DNA of 64,000 bases from Nostoc sp. 'Peltigera membranacea cyanobiont' 210A (GCF_002246015.1 NZ_NOLJ01000002.1:648449-712448); one strand, 5' to 3'; counted from the first letter of the stretch, positions 8,305 to 17,384 are shown. The notes: generated by a model from the sequence alone, not told the origin. Numbers and translations are program-made.

Positions 8305-8706
8305 ATGAATGGATCAAACCGATTAGGTAAGGAATCCTTGCCAACATCCCAGCAAGTAGAACATTCCCACTATCACGATACAGACCACGAGCATACAGAT
8401 GGTACTCATGGAACTGGAGAGTTGACTCATCCTCATATCCATAGCGAAGAGTCTTTACGGCGAATTGTCAATCGATTATCGCGTATAGAGGGACATGTTC
8501 GTGGTATTAAGGCAATGGTGCAGCAAAGTACCCCTTGTCCTGATGTTCTACTGCAAATTGCCGCAGTGCGGGGCGCATTGGATCGAGTCGCGCGAATTGT
8601 TTTGGATGAACATTTAACTGAGTGTATTGGTAGAGCCGCACAAGAGGGTAATATTGACGTTGAAATAAAACAGTTAAAGGCTGCTTTAGATCGATTTTTA
8701 CCTTAA
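8305..8706 (+). CDS. CsoR/RcnR-family metal-sensing repressor, InrS-like
   Basis: The 133-residue all-helical DUF156 regulator has SLRRIVNRLSRIEGHVRGIKAM at about residues 50-71. Potential metal ligands are His46, Cys78, His103 and Cys107. The Cys-to-His spacing of 25 and His-to-Cys spacing of 4, with a His 32 residues before the Cys, match the ligand set I recall for the nickel sensor InrS of Synechocystis (H21, C53, H78, C82). The first 46 residues are rich in His (HSHYHDTDHEHTDGTH), which could bind extra metal. No efflux gene lies next to it, so its target is elsewhere. Nickel is the likely but unproven effector; copper is possible. Confidence 0.85.
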   Translation: MNGSNRLGKESLPTSQQVEHSHYHDTDHEHTDGTHGTGELTHPHIHSEESLRRIVNRLSRIEGHVRGIKAMVQQSTPCPDVLLQIAAVRGALDRVARIVLDEHLTECIGRAAQEGNIDVEIKQLKAALDRFLP

Positions 8707-8935
8707 GAATGAGAAAAATAATCTAAAATGCATTCGCAAAATTAGTGATGCACTACCAGCGATATATCAAAATTCAATAGTGTATCCTGAAATTCACTCC
8801 AGCGACATCATATTGCCAACTGGTAGATAAGCTATTTTTATAGACTTTCCTTTGTTCACTTTTTCTAATAGGCAACGAGGGAAAAACTTATTACATCAGA
8901 TAATATGCTGTGCAATGATGATTTTTACCTAGACT

Positions 8936-9754
8936 ATGATTCTAAAAAATTATCAATTTCATTATTCTTTAATTGGCACTCTAGATAAACCACTAATTCT
9001 TTTTTTGCATGGCTTCATGGGTAACATGGATGAATTTGATGAAGCCATAAAATTACTATTTAATGAATTTTCCTATTTAACACTTGATCTCCCCGGACAT
9101 GGCAAAACTCAAGTTTTAGGTGAGGACGAATACTATACAATGGCAAATACTGCTCATCCTTTAATCAACTTACTAGATGAGTTAAAAATTGCCAAATGCT
9201 TTTTAGTTGGTTATTCAATGGGTGGAAGATTGGCTTTATACCTAGCCCTGCATTTTCCAGAACGTTTTCATAAAGTTGTGCTTGAGTCAGCTTCCCCAGG
9301 TTTACCAACAGCAGCAGAACGATTAGAACGGATTAAAATCGATACACAAATAGGTAGAAAATTAACAAGAATTATTGAAAAAAGCGATTTTGCCGCTTTT
9401 TTATCAAATTGGTATAATCAACCGATTTTTGGTTATATAAAAAATCATCCAGAATACGATCGCATGGTTGAAAGTCGGTTGCAGAACAATCCACAGGAAT
9501 TAGATAAATCGCTGCGCTTTATGGGTACTGGATGTCAACCTTCTTTATGGGAAAAGCTACAATTAAATACAATTCCCATGCTTTTACTAGTCGGTGAATA
9601 CGATCAAAAATTTATATCTATTAATACAGAAATGGCTAAAATATGTGAATTTGCTCACATAAAAATAATTAGTAATGCTGGGCATAATATCCACTTTGAA
9701 AATACCTTCGCGTTTGTGGAAAATATCAAAAGTTTTTTGTCCGCAGCAAATTAA
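8936..9754 (+). CDS. menH: MenH, SHCHC synthase
   Basis: The 272-residue alpha/beta hydrolase fold protein has LHGFMGN at residues 24-30 (oxyanion region), DLPGHGKT at 51-58, the nucleophile elbow GYSMGGR at 92-98, SASPGL, and a late Asp (GEYDQKF) and His (NAGHNIHFE). GFMG plus SMGGR plus ASPGL is the MenH pattern rather than that of a generic hydrolase. MenH removes pyruvate from SEPHCHC to give SHCHC in phylloquinone biosynthesis, needed for photosystem I. It stands alone; the other men genes are outside the window. The coding region is AT-rich compared with its neighbours. Confidence 0.86.
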   Translation: MILKNYQFHYSLIGTLDKPLILFLHGFMGNMDEFDEAIKLLFNEFSYLTLDLPGHGKTQVLGEDEYYTMANTAHPLINLLDELKIAKCFLVGYSMGGRLALYLALHFPERFHKVVLESASPGLPTAAERLERIKIDTQIGRKLTRIIEKSDFAAFLSNWYNQPIFGYIKNHPEYDRMVESRLQNNPQELDKSLRFMGTGCQPSLWEKLQLNTIPMLLLVGEYDQKFISINTEMAKICEFAHIKIISNAGHNIHFENTFAFVENIKSFLSAAN

Positions 9755-9778
9755 AAAAAATTAATTAGGATAACCTCA

Positions 9779-10492
9779 CTACTTCTTTACTGCCTTGCTA
9801 GAAGGAGTTGGGGATGGTGGCAAATTCGGGGCTGTTGGTTGTTTAGCTGCGGTTAATTCTTCTTGTAACATTTTCTGATAAACCTTGGGCAAAGAGTTAC
9901 TAACAGAATTAGTTTCTATGCCATATCCCAAACTTGTCCAAGTGGGAGAGAGCCGCCGCAAAACATCATTTAACTTTCCCTGACGCAACTGTTGAGAAAT
10001 ATCAGTTCCCCAAACTTTAGAATCATTTAACCAACGGTAAACTACTATATCTTGATATTCTGCTTCAAAACTATAAGCAGTCCAAAACATCATCTGCATC
10101 GGCTTTGGGTGATAACGAGGGGCTAAACGATACCAAGTAATGTTGATAATTTGATATCTGCCAGCAGCGGTAGAACAATTACCTGTGTTAGGGCCTGTGA
10201 TAATTGTGACGCATATCTCAGGATGTCGGCTAAGGTCGTTGACTTGCTGTCCACCGTATAACAGCGAATAGGGACGGTTTCCACTAGCCTCACTTGCCGA
10301 GATGGTTCGCATTAAAGCGCGGATATAAGGGTCGCCCTGTTTCATCACCAAAGGCGGCTGTTTATTTTCAAAGATGGGATCGGAAGGCGATCGCAAGTCT
10401 CCAATATACCATTGCAACAAATACACAAAGCCGAGAAGCGCGGCTATTGGGCCAATAAGTTTTTCAACACCTTTGAATTCAAAGCCTTTCAG
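9779..10492 (-). CDS. membrane-anchored GH24-like muramidase, probable CTG start
   Basis: The conserved part begins near the GTG at 10426 and contains RTISASEASG (catalytic-type Glu), YSLLYGGQQ, DLSRHP and TAAGRYQI, the pattern of phage-lambda-type lysozymes (COG4678). They cleave the glycan strands of peptidoglycan. The open frame continues upstream of the GTG to a TAG at 10496-10498 and encodes a perfect membrane anchor (LIGPIAALLGFVYLLQW). A Shine-Dalgarno AAAGGAG (10500-10506) sits 7 bases before CTG at 10490-10492, and no ATG, GTG or TTG lies between. I therefore place the start at CTG, giving 237 residues. The C-terminus is Pro/Ser-rich and basic. It could act in septal or cell-wall remodelling. 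Confidence 0.75.
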   Translation of the reverse strand: MKGFEFKGVEKLIGPIAALLGFVYLLQWYIGDLRSPSDPIFENKQPPLVMKQGDPYIRALMRTISASEASGNRPYSLLYGGQQVNDLSRHPEICVTIITGPNTGNCSTAAGRYQIINITWYRLAPRYHPKPMQMMFWTAYSFEAEYQDIVVYRWLNDSKVWGTDISQQLRQGKLNDVLRRLSPTWTSLGYGIETNSVSNSLPKVYQKMLQEELTAAKQPTAPNLPPSPTPSSKAVKK

Positions 10493-10499
10493 AGTCTAA

Positions 10500-10506
10500 C
10501 TCCTTT
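10500..10506 (-). promoter_or_regulatory. ribosome binding site that selects the CTG start
   Basis: On the minus strand AAAGGAG is complementary to the 16S rRNA 3' end. It is 7 bases before CTG (10490-10492) and more than 70 bases before the first conventional start (GTG, 10426), so it decides the start. Confidence 0.65.
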
Positions 10507-11216
10507 AAATTCACTCTTTTTGCTAACAAAAATCATCGACGAACTGATTCTAGTAAAGTTCATACCTGATTGTTAGTTATTATTTCTGATTTGCCCATTT
10601 TTTTAGGAATTAGCGAAAAAGAGTATAAATACAGGAGTTTCAAGTAACTGAGGTAAAAAATGCAGGACTCACGCATCAGATATAAAGAGTTTCTACCTCC
10701 TGCCTCAAAACCCGTAGCTTTCTACTTTATGCAAAAGAAAACTATTCTAACTATAACAAGCGAGATATTCGTAAAAATCCCGGACAAGTATAAACTCAAT
10801 CACTTCTAGTAGCATTTACTCTCGGTAATAATTGCTTCCTTGCTCAAATCGGACGATAAGTCGATACAACGTCATTGCAAAGGTTTCGATTTAAGTTGAC
10901 ACCGATGCACATCTGTGAACCCTTACAAAAGGTCTGTATTACGACCGATTGAGAACTGCAATCAGGGTGATTGGGTAATTAATGAGTTTGTTCTTCTAGC
11001 TCAGTATCAAATTCGTATCTTAAAATACCAGGAATTTCCTGAAGACACTGGAGATAACAAATGTTACTGTGGCCTAGTTAAAAACCAAGAGGCAGATAGC
11101 CTTTACCAATATTGAGTCTGCTTTGTGTTTTTACACAATAGTCATAGTCATGGGCACAATATTCAAGTAGCTTGAAATATGAAAATCACTCGTATTCTCC
11201 ACCAGTTTGAAAAACT
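10507..11216. other. intergenic region before hpsJ-like gene
   Basis: About 700 bp lie between divergent genes. It contains the single MITE end at 10891-10903 and a short frame (10915-11115, GTG start, 66 residues) without domain, ribosome site or conservation signs that I do not call. No other structure was recognised. Confidence 0.5.
10883..10907. repeat. solo end related to the MITE at 39901-40093
   Basis: TTAAGTTGACACC (10891-10903) is identical to the right terminal repeat of the element at 39901-40093, and the bases before it (GGTTTCGA versus GGTTTAGCG) also agree. I found no partner end nearby, so this is probably a remnant. Confidence 0.5.
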
Positions 11217-12059
11217 ATGGTTAACCGTTTTACTTCCGTGACTACTGCTCTCACACTTAAGGTAGTTGGAATAATCTGCATTTTGTCCTTTTTCGTTGAC
11301 TTTTTGATTCTGTTGTTACCCTTTCAACCCACCGATCGGGTATGGCAAATCAATTTGGCAACAGCGCTTGTCGATCGAGGAATTGTTCCTCTAGTCGGTT
11401 TGGGGCTTCTATTTGCTGCCTATTGGATTGAGAATGCCGATCCAGCAAGCGATCGCCCCCAAGGTATCGATTTAAGATTTCCTGCCGCGATTATCTCCAG
11501 TATTTTAGGGTTGATGTTCTTGCTGATTTTTCCCCTGCACTTAAATAACGTCAATCAAGCCAAGACTCAAACACTCAACCGAATCACCCAAGAAGCAGAT
11601 CAGGCAGAAACTCAACTAAACACTCGATTATCGCAATTGCAAGCACAACTGAATACCGATCAAGGAAAAGCGCAACTAGACCAGCTGCGAAACCAAACCA
11701 AAGCTCAGTTTAGTGAAATCCTCAAAGATGACCAAAAATATAAGCAAGCAATTGAAAGCCCTCAAATTCCCGCAAATATAAAAGAGTTACTGAAGAAGGC
11801 TAAAACAAATCCCCAAGTACTTGACAAAGCTATCGAACAGCAAACAGATATTCAAACGCTGCAAACTCAACAACTGAGCCAAGTTCGCCAGCGCCGAGAT
11901 GAAGCACTGCAACAAGCTAAAGATACTGCTTGGAAGTCTGGGCTGCGGATTGGTATTAGCAGTTTGCTATTGTCTATTGGTTACATTATCATCGGCTGGA
12001 CAAGCCTAAGAGGTAGTGGTGCTGTACAAGGTGGTAAACCTAGAACTGCCGCACGCTAA
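11217..12059 (+). CDS. hpsJ: HpsJ-family membrane protein
   Basis: The 280-residue protein has three N-terminal membrane segments (about residues 14-36, 55-71 and 90-108), a long Gln-rich coiled coil (about 113-235, heptads such as TQLNTRLSQLQAQLN) and a fourth segment near 243-263. This architecture is that of the HpsJ family: HpsJ itself belongs to the hormogonium polysaccharide system of Nostoc punctiforme, and relatives accompany cyanoexosortases. The glycosyltransferase gene downstream (same strand, 126 bp) and the hps locus in the same window support the first reading. The molecular role is unknown; the coiled coil could be a scaffold for export partners. The exact paralogue is uncertain. 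Confidence 0.68.
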   Translation: MVNRFTSVTTALTLKVVGIICILSFFVDFLILLLPFQPTDRVWQINLATALVDRGIVPLVGLGLLFAAYWIENADPASDRPQGIDLRFPAAIISSILGLMFLLIFPLHLNNVNQAKTQTLNRITQEADQAETQLNTRLSQLQAQLNTDQGKAQLDQLRNQTKAQFSEILKDDQKYKQAIESPQIPANIKELLKKAKTNPQVLDKAIEQQTDIQTLQTQQLSQVRQRRDEALQQAKDTAWKSGLRIGISSLLLSIGYIIIGWTSLRGSGAVQGGKPRTAAR

Positions 12060-12185
12060 TCCACTATTGGCATGGCAGTAGGACGTATCCAAAAATTATT
12101 GACGGCTGATACTGCCATGCGCCTAAGAGCTAATAACAATAACAAAGCAATTATCACTGAGTAAAATCGCTATAAAACTTGAGTA

Positions 12186-13094
12186 ATGTTCTCAATTTAC
12201 ATACTGACATATAACGAAGAACTAGATATTGCTGCTTGTATCGAATCGGCGATGTTATCAGATGACATCATTGTTGTGGATTCATGCAGTAGCGATCGCA
12301 CTGTGGAAATCGCCAGTCGCTATCCCATCCGCGTCGTCCAACACGCTTTTGAAAGCCACGGACGCCAACGCACTTGGATGTTAGAGTCTATCCCCCCGAA
12401 GCATCAATGGGTTTATATCCTCGAAGCTGACGAGCGTATGACCCCAGAACTGTTTGCGGAATGCGAAAAGGCAAGTCAGAATCCAGACTACATCGGTTAC
12501 TACGTGGCTGAACGCGTCATGTTCATGAATCGTTGGATTCGCTACAGCACACAGTATCCGCGTTACCAAATGCGACTCTTCCGCCACGGAAAAGTGTGGT
12601 TTACAGACTACGGTCATACTGAGCGAGAAGTTTGTGAGGGTGCAACTAGCTTTTTAAAAGAAACATACCCACACTACACTTGTAGCAAAGGTTTGAGCCG
12701 CTGGATTGACAAGCACAACCGTTATTCTACGGATGAAGCTCAAGAAACCTTGTATCAGCTAGAACAAGGAAAGGTTAACTGGCAAGATTTATTCTTTGGC
12801 AAATCGGAAGTCGAAAGACGGCGTGCCCTGAAAGATTTGTCTTTACGTTTGCCCGCCAGACCGTTGCTACGGTTTATATATATGTATTTTATCTTAGGCG
12901 GATGTTTAGATGGACGCGCTGGAGTCGCTTGGTGTACATTGCAAGCATTCTACGAATACCTGATTTTGCTCAAAGTCTGGGAAATGAAGTATCTACCAAA
13001 ACCTAATTTAGATGCAACAGCGATTTTGGTACAAGAGAGTACGCAACAGTTGCAGGGCGCGGATTCTGAAACTACACAGGTTGATGCAGCGTGA
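12186..13094 (+). CDS. family 2 glycosyltransferase next to hpsJ
   Basis: The 302-residue GT2 enzyme has SIYILTYNEELDIAACIES at the N-terminus, VVDSCSSDRT for the nucleotide-binding loop and ILEADERM as the acidic metal-binding region, then a WaaE/KdtX-like middle (RMFRHGKVWFTDYGHTE). The C-terminal third has a hydrophobic amphipathic stretch (RFIYMYFILGGCLDG) that probably attaches it to the membrane. It follows the hpsJ-like gene in the same direction, so both may serve the hormogonium polysaccharide; it could be the hpsK counterpart, but I am not sure. Sugar donor and acceptor cannot be inferred. Confidence 0.82.
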   Translation: MFSIYILTYNEELDIAACIESAMLSDDIIVVDSCSSDRTVEIASRYPIRVVQHAFESHGRQRTWMLESIPPKHQWVYILEADERMTPELFAECEKASQNPDYIGYYVAERVMFMNRWIRYSTQYPRYQMRLFRHGKVWFTDYGHTEREVCEGATSFLKETYPHYTCSKGLSRWIDKHNRYSTDEAQETLYQLEQGKVNWQDLFFGKSEVERRRALKDLSLRLPARPLLRFIYMYFILGGCLDGRAGVAWCTLQAFYEYLILLKVWEMKYLPKPNLDATAILVQESTQQLQGADSETTQVDAA

Positions 13095-13766
13095 AAAGAC
13101 CTGGAGATTAGAAGGATTTCCCGGATAGCGATCGCAAAATTATAGGGCGCCCAGATGTGATATACAGATCCCTGACTTCGTAAAAGTTGTCGGGGATCTT
13201 GTTTTTTATAATTTAAGACTCGATAAAACAGACTTCCAAATAAAAAACATCCCAAATTCTCTAGCAGGAAGGGTATCTCCATCGCTTCTATATTCAGGGC
13301 GGGCAGGATACTCACCCTACAAGATAGATAATTTATTTCTTGGATAATCCCTAACAAATTACTACTCTTAACAGAATATTTTCATAAAAGCCGCTCCTGC
13401 TCAAAAGTGAGTGACTGACCAGATAAAATAATTTATTAGTTTACCCTGTAGTACTTTCACAATCATGAGCAGCTTTTGATTAAGCGCGCTAGATTAATAA
13501 TAGCCAAGAACTTGCAACAATTATTTACAAGTCTTATAAATAAAAGTAACATCCTCTAAGAATAACCAGTCGCCATCGGATTGGTTAATGTCTATGTGTA
13601 TGCTTATAGGAAAATAGCTGATTTCCAGCAGCAGGAAACTTGCTAGCGTTTTAGACAGTTACTTGCGGCAGAATCTGCCAAAGTTAAAGCCTTCGGAACT
13701 TGACGAATCTGCTGGTATGGATACGAATAACAAAAGTTCCTCTAGCTTAAAACAGGAGAATCGGGC
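13095..13766. other. gap between the glycosyltransferase and DUF502 genes
   Basis: 672 bp. It holds the terminator at 13167-13207 and otherwise AT-rich sequence without a credible frame. Upstream of the DUF502 gene an AGGAG (13754-13758) serves its TTG start. Confidence 0.6.
13167..13207 (+). terminator. Rho-independent terminator
   Basis: GATCCCTGACTTC pairs with GTTGTCGGGGATC across a short loop, followed by TTGTTTTTT. It closes the hpsJ-glycosyltransferase unit. Related GACTTC/GAAGTC hairpins occur at 36949-36982 and 40624-40651. Confidence 0.8.
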
Positions 13767-14480
13767 TTGGTAATCGATCGCCTAAAACAGGACTTAAAAA
13801 ACGACCTAATTGCTGGTTTGTTGGTAATAATTCCCCTAGCAACCACTATCTGGCTAACAATTACCATTGCGACTTGGGTAATCAACTTCCTCACCCAAAT
13901 TCCTAAACAATTGAATCCCTTTGATGGGTTAAACCCAGTTTTAGTAAATATACTTAATTTATTTGTAGGTTTGGCTGTACCGTTACTAAGTATATTGCTA
14001 ATGGGCTTGATGGCTCGGAATATAGCTGGGCGGTGGTTGTTAGATTTCGGTGAGCGATTATTACAAGCAATTCCTTTAGCAGGGCAGGTATACAAAACTC
14101 TTAAACAGCTTTTAGAAACAATACTGAAAGATTCTAATGGCAAGTTTCGCCGAGTAATTTTGGTAGAGTATCCTCGCCGAGGAATTTGGGCGATCGCTTT
14201 TGTTACTGGTGCAATCAGCAGTGATATCCAAGCCCAGATGTCTCGCCCCGTGCTAAGTGTTTTTATCCCCACCACGCCAAATCCGACTACCGGATGGTAC
14301 GCAGTCGTTCCTGAAGACGAGGTGGTGAACCTTTCCATGTCGATTGAAGACGCCTTTAAAATAGTTGTATCAGGTGGCATTGTCGCCCCCAATACGCCTT
14401 TGGTTTTTTCCAACGAGTCCACATTGGAAGTGAAACACAAAGAGATCGAGCAGCAGGTTATTCCCGTTGAAGAAACGTGA
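13767..14480 (+). CDS. DUF502 membrane protein
   Basis: The 237-residue protein starts with TTG, supported by AGGAG 8 bases upstream. It has two hydrophobic segments (about residues 15-42 and 58-85) and then the DUF502 soluble part: IPLAGQVYKTLKQLLETI, VILVEYPRRGIWAIAFVTG and VFIPTTPNPTTGWYAVVPEDEV. DUF502 proteins are conserved in cyanobacteria, plants (COV/LCV proteins) and other bacteria; their biochemical role is not settled. It precedes nusB but is separated from it by 334 bp of repeats. Confidence 0.85.
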   Translation: MVIDRLKQDLKNDLIAGLLVIIPLATTIWLTITIATWVINFLTQIPKQLNPFDGLNPVLVNILNLFVGLAVPLLSILLMGLMARNIAGRWLLDFGERLLQAIPLAGQVYKTLKQLLETILKDSNGKFRRVILVEYPRRGIWAIAFVTGAISSDIQAQMSRPVLSVFIPTTPNPTTGWYAVVPEDEVVNLSMSIEDAFKIVVSGGIVAPNTPLVFSNESTLEVKHKEIEQQVIPVEET

Positions 14481-14487
14481 AGAAGGG

Positions 14488-14521
14488 AGGAGGCAGGAGG
14501 CAGGAGGCAGGAGGCAGGAGG
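14488..14521. repeat. 7-bp tandem repeat AGGAGGC, nearly 5 copies
   Basis: AGGAGGC is repeated from 14488 to 14515 with a partial fifth copy (AGGAGG). It starts 8 bp after the DUF502 stop codon. Confidence 0.9.
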
Positions 14522-14569
14522 TTCAATAAAGAATAGTGGCTCACACCCGGATTTCTCACGCATAGTGTA

Positions 14570-14684
14570 GGCAGAGGGGTGTGGGGAGTGTGGGGAGTGT
14601 GGGGGGTAAGACTTCTTCCCCATCCTCCCACACCTCCCACACTTCCCACACCTCCCACACCTCCCACACCTCCCACCCTCTGCC
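14570..14684. repeat. long inverted repeat built of 9-bp tandem units
   Basis: The outer arms are GGCAGAGGG (14570-14578) and CCCTCTGCC (14676-14684). Inside, the left arm is GTGGGGAGT repeated and the right arm is CCTCCCACA repeated about six times, so the transcript could form one long G:C-rich hairpin. It fills much of the 334-bp gap between the DUF502 and nusB genes. Confidence 0.85.
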
Positions 14685-14814
14685 TCTCTGGAATCAATCT
14701 GGCATAGTCACAAGCAAATGCGTAATGTTGTTGTTTAACTGTGCCAAAATTGATAGGCTTATAAGTTTGTCTTGCCTAGTAAATTCAGTTCTCGCACAAT
14801 CACCCCTCAGTTTT

Positions 14815-15456
14815 ATGCAACCTCGTAAACCCCAGCAAATTGCTCGTGAATTGGCGCTTTTAAGCCTTAGCCAATTGCCAGTCAACCCAAAGAAATTAGA
14901 TAAATTGGAAGACGACCAACTAGTATCCAAGTTGGTACTAGGTGCAGTACGCACTCTGACCTCAGAAGTTCAAGATACCCTTGATAATGCCGCAGGTGAA
15001 CTGCAACGCAGTAACGATCGCCTCTTAAGTAGCCAAACTCGGGCCTCCGACCTCAATACTGCCAGAACAATGCTTCAAGAAGCGATCGCCTGCACCCAGA
15101 CAGCAATCAATCAGTTGGGTACAGCTGTTGATTTCCCAGTATTGATTCAGTTAGCTAATCAGGATAAGGGAGTTCGGAATTACGCTAAAGAGCTTGTGAT
15201 TACCGTCAATGAAAATCGACACATTATAGAAGAACTCATTTCTGCTGCCTTAGTAGATTGGCAAGTAACTCGCCTCGCGCAAATTGACCGCGATATCTTG
15301 CAAATTGCCGTGGCAGAAATGAAGTTCTTAGGAGTACCAGACAGTATCGCCATCAACGAAGCTGTGGAGCTAGCCAAACGCTACAGTGGAGACGATGGTC
15401 ATCGGTTTATTAACGGTGTTTTGCGCCGAGTCACTGAGCAGAAAAAAACTGCGTAG
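14815..15456 (+). CDS. nusB: transcription antitermination factor NusB
   Basis: The product is 213 residues from the ATG at 14815 ([18 protein letters not shown]). The N-terminal half is the longer cyanobacterial version, and the C-terminal half has the NusB/RsmB core: [52 protein letters not shown]. NusB with NusE binds boxA RNA and helps rRNA transcription. A longer open frame reaches back into the low-complexity repeat and is not used. ftsY follows 254 bp downstream in the same direction. Confidence 0.93.
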   Translation: MQPRKPQQIARELALLSLSQLPVNPKKLDKLEDDQLVSKLVLGAVRTLTSEVQDTLDNAAGELQRSNDRLLSSQTRASDLNTARTMLQEAIACTQTAINQLGTAVDFPVLIQLANQDKGVRNYAKELVITVNENRHIIEELISAALVDWQVTRLAQIDRDILQIAVAEMKFLGVPDSIAINEAVELAKRYSGDDGHRFINGVLRRVTEQKKTA

Positions 15457-15494
15457 TACCGCTGCGGAATTCATAATTTTTATACTGTCGTGGA

Positions 15495-15580
15495 GAAAAG
15501 TCTGTAGCCGCTTCTGCGGCTTCCTCCAAGCGGAACTTCACTCAAAGTGAGACGCTGCGCGAACGCAAGGAGCCGTCTAT
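15495..15580. repeat. dispersed palindromic repeat after nusB
   Basis: AGCCGC-TTCT-GCGGCT (15506-15521) is a perfect small hairpin, followed by AGTGAGACGCTGCGCGAACGC, a type of GC-rich sequence seen again near 40300-40390. It may terminate nusB transcripts. Confidence 0.5.
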
Positions 15581-15710
15581 TGTCACGATTCTCCTCAAAC
15601 TGGCGTTGAAAGGTGAGGATAACTCGGAAGTTTTCACCCCAAGAAAAAGTGCAAAGTTAAATTAAACTCATAATTCATAACTCATAATTCATATAAACAA
15701 TACTGCTGCA

Positions 15711-17384
15711 ATGGTTTTTAATTGGTTCCGTCGTCAACATAACGATTCCTCTAATACTCCCTCTGATAAGAAACAGGAAGAAACTCCTCCTGTACAAGAA
15801 CCCCAACCAGAGCCAGCCGACACCTCAACACCAACTGCTGAAACTGCACCAGACACAACGGCAGACTTATTGGCATTTGCTAAAGCTGCCTACAAAAATA
15901 TTCAGCAAAAACAGCAAGTTGAGGTAGTAGAAACCCCACCTGATTCAGCAGATACCTTATCACCATCAATACAACCTGAAACCGCAGAAACGGTAATTGC
16001 GGCAATAGCTGAACCAGAAGCAACTGAAGAACCTGCTAGTACAACCGTAGAAACAGCACAGCCAGAAGTTATACAAGCTGCTAGTGAGGAAGAAATTACA
16101 GAAGATTCCTCAGTGGCAGCAATTGTTGAACAGCCAGATGTTTCTAGCCCAGAACTCACGGCAAGTGAAGTTGAACCAACACCCACTGAACTACTAGCTA
16201 CGCCAGAGGCAACACAGCCAACAGCACCAGCTAACTTATCCTTTTTAGAACGAGCGGCAGCAGAACGGCAAACCAAGCTAGAACAACTAATAGCCACCGC
16301 CATTGAAGTTCCAGAACCGGAGGTAGTACAGCCAGTAGCGACAACCTCAGAAACAGGAGAGGAAATTCCCGGATTGCTATTTGATGATGGGTTTGTTTGG
16401 TCAGCGAAAGTTCTAGCAGCTCAAGGTAGAAGTGCAGAAGACGTTTCTATTGAAGAAATTACCTGGCTGAAAAAGCTCCGGCAAGGATTAGACAAAACTC
16501 GCCGTAGTATTCTCAATCAACTGAAGGCGATCGTTGGTCAAGGGCCGCTTAACCAAGCTGCTGTGACGGAAATTGAGGCATTGCTTTTACAAGCTGATGT
16601 TGGTGTAGAGGCGACAGACTTTATTATCAATGCCTTACAGACAAAACTGCGAGAAGAAGTTACTGCACCTGAAGAAGCGATCGCTTTCCTGAAAAAAATC
16701 CTTCGGGATATGCTGGATGCACCGAGCAAAACCTCCCACAAGACTACCTTTACCCCAGAAAAAGAAACCTTAAATATTTGGTTAATCACTGGGGTAAATG
16801 GTGCCGGTAAAACCACCACCATCGGCAAAATTGCCCACCTGGGACAAAAATCTGGCTATAAATGCTTAATTGGCGCAGCAGACACCTTTCGCGCCGCCGC
16901 CGTGGAACAGGTGAAGGTTTGGGGTAGTAGAAGTGGTGTGGATGTAATTGCCAATCCGGGAAAGAATACAGATCCGGCAGCAGTTGTATTTGATGCGATC
17001 GCAGCCGCCCAAGCGCGTCAAACCGAATTACTTCTCGTAGATACAGCTGGGCGACTGCAAAACAAGAAAAATTTAATGGACGAACTCGGTAAAATTCGGC
17101 GAATTATCGACAAAAAAGCCCCAGATGCCAAAGTAGAATCTCTTTTGGTTCTAGATGCCACTTTAGGCCAAAATGGGCTGCGGCAAGCCGAAGTTTTTTC
17201 CCAAGCTGCCCAACTCAGTGGTGTTGTTTTAACCAAGCTAGATGGTACAGCCAAAGGCGGCGTTGCCCTTGCCGTTGTGCAGCAACTAGGTTTACCCATT
17301 CGCTTTATTGGAGCTGGCGAAGGAATTGAAGACCTACGCCCCTTTTCGAGCTATGAGTTTGTCGAAGCTCTCTTGAGTGGTTAG
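15711..17384 (+). CDS. ftsY: signal recognition particle receptor FtsY
   Basis: The 557-residue GTPase docks SRP-ribosome complexes at the thylakoid or plasma membrane. About 230 residues at the N-terminus are acidic and rich in Glu, Pro, Thr and Ala with low complexity, after a basic MVFNWFRRQ. The NG domain follows: the helical N part (LKKLRQGLDKTRRSIL), the P-loop GVNGAGKTTT near residue 361, DTFRAAA, DTAGR near 444, and TKLDGTAKGG near 507. The A-domain is longer than in many bacteria but normal for filamentous cyanobacteria. It is likely transcribed on its own or with nusB. Confidence 0.96.
   Translation: MVFNWFRRQHNDSSNTPSDKKQEETPPVQEPQPEPADTSTPTAETAPDTTADLLAFAKAAYKNIQQKQQVEVVETPPDSADTLSPSIQPETAETVIAAIAEPEATEEPASTTVETAQPEVIQAASEEEITEDSSVAAIVEQPDVSSPELTASEVEPTPTELLATPEATQPTAPANLSFLERAAAERQTKLEQLIATAIEVPEPEVVQPVATTSETGEEIPGLLFDDGFVWSAKVLAAQGRSAEDVSIEEITWLKKLRQGLDKTRRSILNQLKAIVGQGPLNQAAVTEIEALLLQADVGVEATDFIINALQTKLREEVTAPEEAIAFLKKILRDMLDAPSKTSHKTTFTPEKETLNIWLITGVNGAGKTTTIGKIAHLGQKSGYKCLIGAADTFRAAAVEQVKVWGSRSGVDVIANPGKNTDPAAVVFDAIAAAQARQTELLLVDTAGRLQNKKNLMDELGKIRRIIDKKAPDAKVESLLVLDATLGQNGLRQAEVFSQAAQLSGVVLTKLDGTAKGGVALAVVQQLGLPIRFIGAGEGIEDLRPFSSYEFVEALLSG

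Noticed and set aside
10915-11115. 66-codon frame upstream of the hpsJ-like gene
   Set aside because: GTG start without ribosome site, no recognisable domain, no membrane or signal segment, and it opens directly after a stop inside a MITE remnant.
13742-14623. 293-codon minus-strand frame across DUF502 and the repeats
   Set aside because: Antisense to a well-supported gene, with repetitive Pro/His/Ser sequence from the tandem repeats.
14581-14814. Longer nusB start reaching into the repeat region
   Set aside because: It would give a Ser/His/Thr repeat peptide from CCTCCCACA units; the conserved NusB sequence starts at 14815.
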